64,000 bases of DNA, from positions 122,776 through 186,775 of the forward strand of contig NZ_KQ948467.1 in NCBI RefSeq assembly GCF_001514115.1. Reading direction: 5' to 3'. A program made the position numbers and the translations under genes. The DNA is from Streptomyces olivochromogenes (GTDB taxonomy: Bacteria; Actinomycetota; Actinomycetes; Streptomycetales; Streptomycetaceae). The notes under the pieces are model-generated. The model was not told the origin of the DNA. It did not search any database and was given only the letters and a program-made list of their open reading frames with translations. Positions 60,591-64,000 of this stretch are shown one piece after another (position 1 is the first letter of the stretch; every line of letters begins with the position of its first letter).

Positions 60591-62063
60591 CTAGCTCTTG
60601 TAGGCCTTGAGCATGAAGAGCCAGATTTCGCTGACGGTGGGGAAGCAGGCGACGGCGTGCCGCAGTCGCTTGAGGGGGATCTCGCCCGCGACGGCGACGG
60701 TCGCGGAGTGCAGCAGTTCGCTGACGCCGGGGCCGACGAAGGTCACCCCGAGGAGGACCTCACGGTCGAGGTCGATGACCATGCGGGCTTGGCCCTGGTA
60801 GCCGTCGGCGTACAGGTTCGCCCCCTGGGCTTGGGCGAAGTCCACGTCGACCACGGAGATGCGGTGGCCGGCTCCGGTGGCCTGTTCGGCGGACAGGCCC
60901 ACGGCAGCGGCCTCGGGATCGGAGAAGAAGACCTGCGGCACGGCGTGCTGGTCGGCGGTGGTGGCGTGGTCGCCCCAGGGCCCGTTGTCGAGCGGCAGAC
61001 CCTTGGCGCGGGCGCCGATCGCGTCGCCCGCCGTCCGCGCCTGGTACTTGCCCTGGTGGGTGAGCAGGGCGCGGTGGTTGACGTCACCGAGGGCGTAGAG
61101 CCAGGTGCCCTCCATTTCTCGGACCAGACAGGTCTCGTCGACATCGAGCCAGGATCCGGGGGCCAGGCCCACGGTCTCCAGGCCGATGTCGTCGGTGCGC
61201 GGCGCCCGACCGGTGGCGAACATGACCTCATCGGCCTCCAGCCGGTTCCCGTCGTCGAGGCTCAGGGTGACCGGGCCCGCCGGGTCGGGGCGGCTCAGCC
61301 CGGTCACCGAGACGCCGATGCGTACGTCCGCGCCCGCCTCGGTGAGCCCTTGGGTGACCGCGTCGCCGACGAAGGGCTCCATCCGGGGCAGCAGCGGGCG
61401 GCGGGCCAGCAGGGTGACCTGGGCGCCGAGGCCCTGCCACAGGGTGGCCATCTCCACGCCCACCCCTCCACCGCCGACGATGGCGAGCCGGCCGGGCACA
61501 TGGCTGGAGTCGGTGCCCTCGCGGTTGGTCCACGGACGGGCTTCCTCGAGGCCTGGTACGTCGGGCAGTACGGGGCGGCTGCCGGTGGCGATGGCGACCG
61601 CGTGGCGGGCGTTGAGGGTGCGGCGCCCGCCGTCGGAGGCGGTGACGGTCACCCGGCGCGGTCCGTCGATCCGGCCCTGCCCGCGGAACAGATCGGCCCC
61701 GATGGACTTCACCCAGTTGGCCTGCCCGGCATCGTCCCAGTCGGTGACGTAGTGATCGCGCCGGGCGAAGACCCTGGCGGTGTCGAGGTCTCCGGCGACC
61801 GCCTGGCGGGCACCGTCCACCCGGCGTGCGTCCGAGACGGCGATGACCGGCCGCAGCAGTGCCTTGCTGGGCACGCAGGCCCAGTACGAGCACTCACCGC
61901 CCACCAGTTCACGCTCGACCACGGCGACGGTCAGCCCGGCCGCGCGGGCGTGGTCGGCGGCGTTCTGGCCGACCGGGCCGGCCCCGAGCACGATCACGTC
62001 ATAGGTGTCTTCCGCGGTGTCTCTCGCGGCGGCTTCTGGAGTGATTTCGGGTGAAGTGTTCAT
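60591..62063 (-). CDS. FAD-dependent pyridine nucleotide-disulfide oxidoreductase
   Basis: A 490-residue class I flavoprotein. FAD fingerprint VIVLGAGPVGQNAADHARAA, redox disulfide GGECSYWACVPSKALL (CxxxxC), NAD(P) motif IVGGGGVGVEMATLW, and second FAD motif YALGDVNHRALLTHQGKYQA are all present. The dimer-interface end HSATVAVAGEIPLKRLRHAV and FPTVSEIW keeps the His-like interface region, though the usual HxxxxE is replaced (HAVACFPTVSE). It resembles mercuric reductase or mycothione-reductase-like proteins without an N-terminal heavy-metal domain. ATG 62063 chosen; a longer form from 62132 is possible. Confidence 0.9.
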   Translation of the reverse strand: MNTSPEITPEAAARDTAEDTYDVIVLGAGPVGQNAADHARAAGLTVAVVERELVGGECSYWACVPSKALLRPVIAVSDARRVDGARQAVAGDLDTARVFARRDHYVTDWDDAGQANWVKSIGADLFRGQGRIDGPRRVTVTASDGGRRTLNARHAVAIATGSRPVLPDVPGLEEARPWTNREGTDSSHVPGRLAIVGGGGVGVEMATLWQGLGAQVTLLARRPLLPRMEPFVGDAVTQGLTEAGADVRIGVSVTGLSRPDPAGPVTLSLDDGNRLEADEVMFATGRAPRTDDIGLETVGLAPGSWLDVDETCLVREMEGTWLYALGDVNHRALLTHQGKYQARTAGDAIGARAKGLPLDNGPWGDHATTADQHAVPQVFFSDPEAAAVGLSAEQATGAGHRISVVDVDFAQAQGANLYADGYQGQARMVIDLDREVLLGVTFVGPGVSELLHSATVAVAGEIPLKRLRHAVACFPTVSEIWLFMLKAYKS

Positions 62064-62175
62064 GATTCCATCGTTCCTCGGGACGTGGCGATCCGCTCGG
62101 CTCACAGGCCGGCGGGGCGTGGCGGATCGCAAGCTCCACTGGGGGCGGTGACGGCTGTGGCAGATCGGAGGCCGG

Positions 62176-62958
62176 TCAAAAACCGGGGAAGAGCGCCCGC
62201 AGGTCGTCGAGGGAGATCGATCCGGTGGCGGTCAGGGGGTCCTGGGGGCGGTTGCGGCCGTAGACGAGCCGCAGTGCCGACTCCGCGGGGCCGGTCAGGA
62301 GGGCGGTGGGGTCGGTGGGAGGGGTCGGGTAGAGGTGGAGTTCGCTGTCGATGTCGAGGAGCAGCGTCCGGCGGGGGTCGGTGAGCTCCACTCGTACGCG
62401 CCGCGGTGCGAGGCGGGTCAGGGCGTCGGCGTCGCGGAAGCGGGTGGCCACCAGGTCGATCCGCTCCCAGAGCAGCGCCACGTCGGGTGCGGTGAGCACC
62501 GCCCGCTCGTCCAGCGCGACCATGACGTCCCAGGCGTGTAGGGCCTGCTCGGACAGCCGGTAGCCGGCGTACGACGCCAGATCGAGCAGTCCGGCGAAGT
62601 ACGGGACGCGCAGGGACGTGCGCTGCCCGGGGCCGACCGAGTCCAGGAGCGCCAGATGGCGTTCGTCGGCCTCCCGCCACGCGGCGCGCTGTTCGACGGG
62701 GGACATCGCGTCCCACCGCTCCCACACCGGCAGGAGCTCCTCGCGGACCGGGCCCCGCTCGTCCCCCTTGAGGCCCCGTTCCACGAGCGTGGTGGAGATC
62801 TCCGCGCCGCTGCCCAGGTGGGACAGCACCTGGCCGATGGTCCAGCCCTCGGCGAACGAGGCCGCGGCGAGACGGTCGGCCGGCAGGTCGGCGACAGCGT
62901 GCCACAGTCGCTGGGACGACTCGTGCATGGCACCGATCCAGTGGTCGGCGGCGGTCAC
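62176..62958 (-). CDS. Maleylpyruvate isomerase-family mycothiol-dependent enzyme
   Basis: A 260-residue protein. The N-terminal DinB/MDMPI_N four-helix bundle has SFAEGWTIGQVLSHLGSGAE, with His ligands expected at HLGSG and in QALHAWDVMVAL. The C-terminal MDMPI_C-like domain includes RRVRVELTDPRRTLLLDIDS and GPAESALRLVYGR. Such enzymes use mycothiol as cofactor, consistent with an actinobacterium. GTG 62958 overlaps the crotonase stop (GTGA). Co-transcribed with the crotonase; the shared substrate is unknown. Confidence 0.87.
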   Translation of the reverse strand: MTAADHWIGAMHESSQRLWHAVADLPADRLAAASFAEGWTIGQVLSHLGSGAEISTTLVERGLKGDERGPVREELLPVWERWDAMSPVEQRAAWREADERHLALLDSVGPGQRTSLRVPYFAGLLDLASYAGYRLSEQALHAWDVMVALDERAVLTAPDVALLWERIDLVATRFRDADALTRLAPRRVRVELTDPRRTLLLDIDSELHLYPTPPTDPTALLTGPAESALRLVYGRNRPQDPLTATGSISLDDLRALFPGF

Positions 62959-63731
62959 GCCTGGTCCCCGCTTCCGTAGGCGAGGTCGGCGGCGGTGAGG
63001 CCCTCGAGCGCCATGCCCAGTTGGGTGCCTTCGGCCATGCGGCGGCTGATCCGCTGCCGCAGGGTGACGGCCAGATAGCGGGTGAGCAGTTGCGGCTTGG
63101 CGGCGAGCCGCTCCGCGAGTTCCTGGGCCCGGGGCAGTACCCGCTCCAGCGGCAGCACCTCGGCGACGGCGCCCCACCGTTCGGCCTGGTCGGCGGTGAA
63201 CGAGCCCTGGGTGAGGGTGAGGTAGCGGGTGCGGTTGACGCCGATGGCTTCCTCCCAGGCGATCTGGATGCCGTCACCGGGCACGATGCCGAAGGTCAGG
63301 TGGGGAAAGTCGGAGAAGACGGTGGTGTCCGCGGCCACGACGATGTCGGCCAGCAGCGCGTACTCGCTGTGTACGGAGGCCGGACCGTTGACGGCGGCGA
63401 CGATCGGCATCTCCAGGTCGACCAGGCGCTGCATCACCCGGCGGCCCTCGGCGACGGTGCGGTCCCACTGGGCGGGCTTGGTGATGTCCCCGAGGCTTGC
63501 GCCGTCGATCTCGGTCATGAAGCGGTCCCCGGTGCCGGTCAGCACCAGGACCCGGTTGTCCCGGTCCTCGCCGATCTCGAACAGGGCGCGGGGAAAGTCG
63601 GTGTGCAACTGTCCGCTGAAGGTGGCCGGGCCGCCGTCCGTGTGGAAGCGCAGGGTCAGCACTCCGGAGTCGGTGCGGCTCAAGGCGATGTTCTTGAAGG
63701 CGGTGAAGTATTCGGGTGTTGCGCCGGTCAT
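62955..63731 (-). CDS. Enoyl-CoA hydratase/isomerase family protein
   Basis: A 258-residue crotonase-fold protein: VLVLTGTGDRFMTEIDGASL (first oxyanion region), MPIVAAVNGPASVHSEYALL (second oxyanion region) and FSDFPHLTFGIVPGDGIQIA. The second glycine loop, usually GxxxGGG, reads NGPASVHSEYA, so the oxyanion hole and catalytic Glu positions are changed; activity may differ from a hydratase. ATG 63731 follows GGAGTGACC. It is first in the operon with the isomerase-like gene and divergent from the LysR gene. Confidence 0.87.
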   Translation of the reverse strand: MTGATPEYFTAFKNIALSRTDSGVLTLRFHTDGGPATFSGQLHTDFPRALFEIGEDRDNRVLVLTGTGDRFMTEIDGASLGDITKPAQWDRTVAEGRRVMQRLVDLEMPIVAAVNGPASVHSEYALLADIVVAADTTVFSDFPHLTFGIVPGDGIQIAWEEAIGVNRTRYLTLTQGSFTADQAERWGAVAEVLPLERVLPRAQELAERLAAKPQLLTRYLAVTLRQRISRRMAEGTQLGMALEGLTAADLAYGSGDQA

Positions 63732-63841
63732 GGTCACTCCTACGGTGGCGCGGCGCCGTCGTGCGCCGCTCTTCCACACAACCACCGGGGCGGGCCGGTT
63801 CGTAGCGTGCGTCCAGTCGCTCCGGGACCACCCTCCATCAG

Positions 63842-63858
63842 GGATGCTTATGGCATCC
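63842..63858. promoter_or_regulatory. GGATGC-N5-GCATCC inverted repeat in the crotonase/LysR gap
   Basis: Perfect 6-bp arms (63842-63847, 63853-63858) around TTATG, 40 bp before the LysR start and 111 bp from the crotonase start. Position and ATGC-N5-GCAT symmetry fit a LysR-type binding site. Confidence 0.5.
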
Positions 63859-63897
63859 GGGCGTGCCGCGATCCAGCGATGTGGTGCGATGGGAACC

Positions 63898-64000
63898 ATG
63901 GATCTCCGGGACATGCGGGCCTTCGTGGCGGTGGTGGAGGAGGGCGCCCTGTCCGCCGCGGCCCGCCGGCTCCACATGAGCCAGCCCCGGCTCTCCCAGA
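63898..64000 (+). CDS. LysR family regulator, 3' partial at window edge
   Basis: The first 34 codons read MDLRDMRAFVAVVEEGALSA and ARRLHMSQPRLSQ, the standard LysR helix-turn-helix. The remainder lies beyond the window. It is divergent from the crotonase/isomerase operon and probably controls it. Confidence 0.85.
   Translation, partial: MDLRDMRAFVAVVEEGALSAAARRLHMSQPRLSQ

Overview
The window is high-GC actinobacterial DNA and reads as a Streptomyces accessory or chromosome-arm region. Signs of this are the strong GC3 bias, many GTG and TTG starts, 4-bp ATGA/GTGA gene overlaps, several SpoIIE-type phosphatases, an XRE(DUF5753)/DUF397 pair, a DUF574 S-adenosyl methyltransferase, a DUF6243 protein, and sugar ABC transporters without their own ATPase. 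I see no rRNA, no intact tRNA and no CRISPR array.

0-14.3 kb is a mosaic of signalling genes and debris. It has a 5'-partial SpoIIE phosphatase, a frameshifted repeat-protein pseudogene, a small lipoprotein, a solo Imm49-type immunity gene, an IS5-type transposase remnant, and a NarL-type two-component system divergent from a DUF308-like membrane protein. Next comes an RHS C-terminal tip, with a candidate HExxH toxin domain, overlapped by a probable membrane-anchored immunity gene. A large sensor/SpoIIE phosphatase/anti-sigma-kinase fusion, an ankyrin protein and IS110 debris follow.

14.4-31 kb is mostly small metabolic and regulatory modules: SDR/hydrolase/monooxygenase with a divergent AraC regulator; an FAD aromatic hydroxylase; a DUF3152 metallopeptidase-like protein divergent from a response regulator-kinase-GerMN lipoprotein operon; a VOC protein; an ArsR-SRPBCC fusion with a probable leaderless promoter; an EamA exporter plus LysR pair; a Tat-exported molybdenum hydroxylase with its 2Fe-2S subunit; and OsmC.

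31-35.6 kb is a ParA-like cassette, a HEAT-like protein, an anti-sigma-type ATPase facing a DUF397/XRE pair across a strong palindrome, and a DUF574 methyltransferase. 35.8-43 kb holds phosphoglucomutase, a TetR-controlled divergent pair (FAD monooxygenase side and zinc alcohol dehydrogenase), and a PAS-GAF-SpoIIE phosphatase. 43-50 kb has an RbsA-type sugar ABC operon and an AcoR-like GAF/SpoIIE phosphatase/HATPase fusion.

51-60.5 kb is the best-defined system: a bxl-type xylo-oligosaccharide locus (binding protein, two permeases, GH3 enzyme, LacI repressor) with a convergent secreted GH93-like beta-propeller/ricin protein. Two perfect CGAAAG-N-CTTTCG operators, exactly 100 bp apart, lie upstream of the transporter, and an imperfect copy lies upstream of the GH93-like gene, suggesting one regulon. 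The window closes with a pyridine-nucleotide disulfide oxidoreductase, a crotonase and mycothiol-dependent isomerase-like operon, and the start of a divergent LysR regulator.
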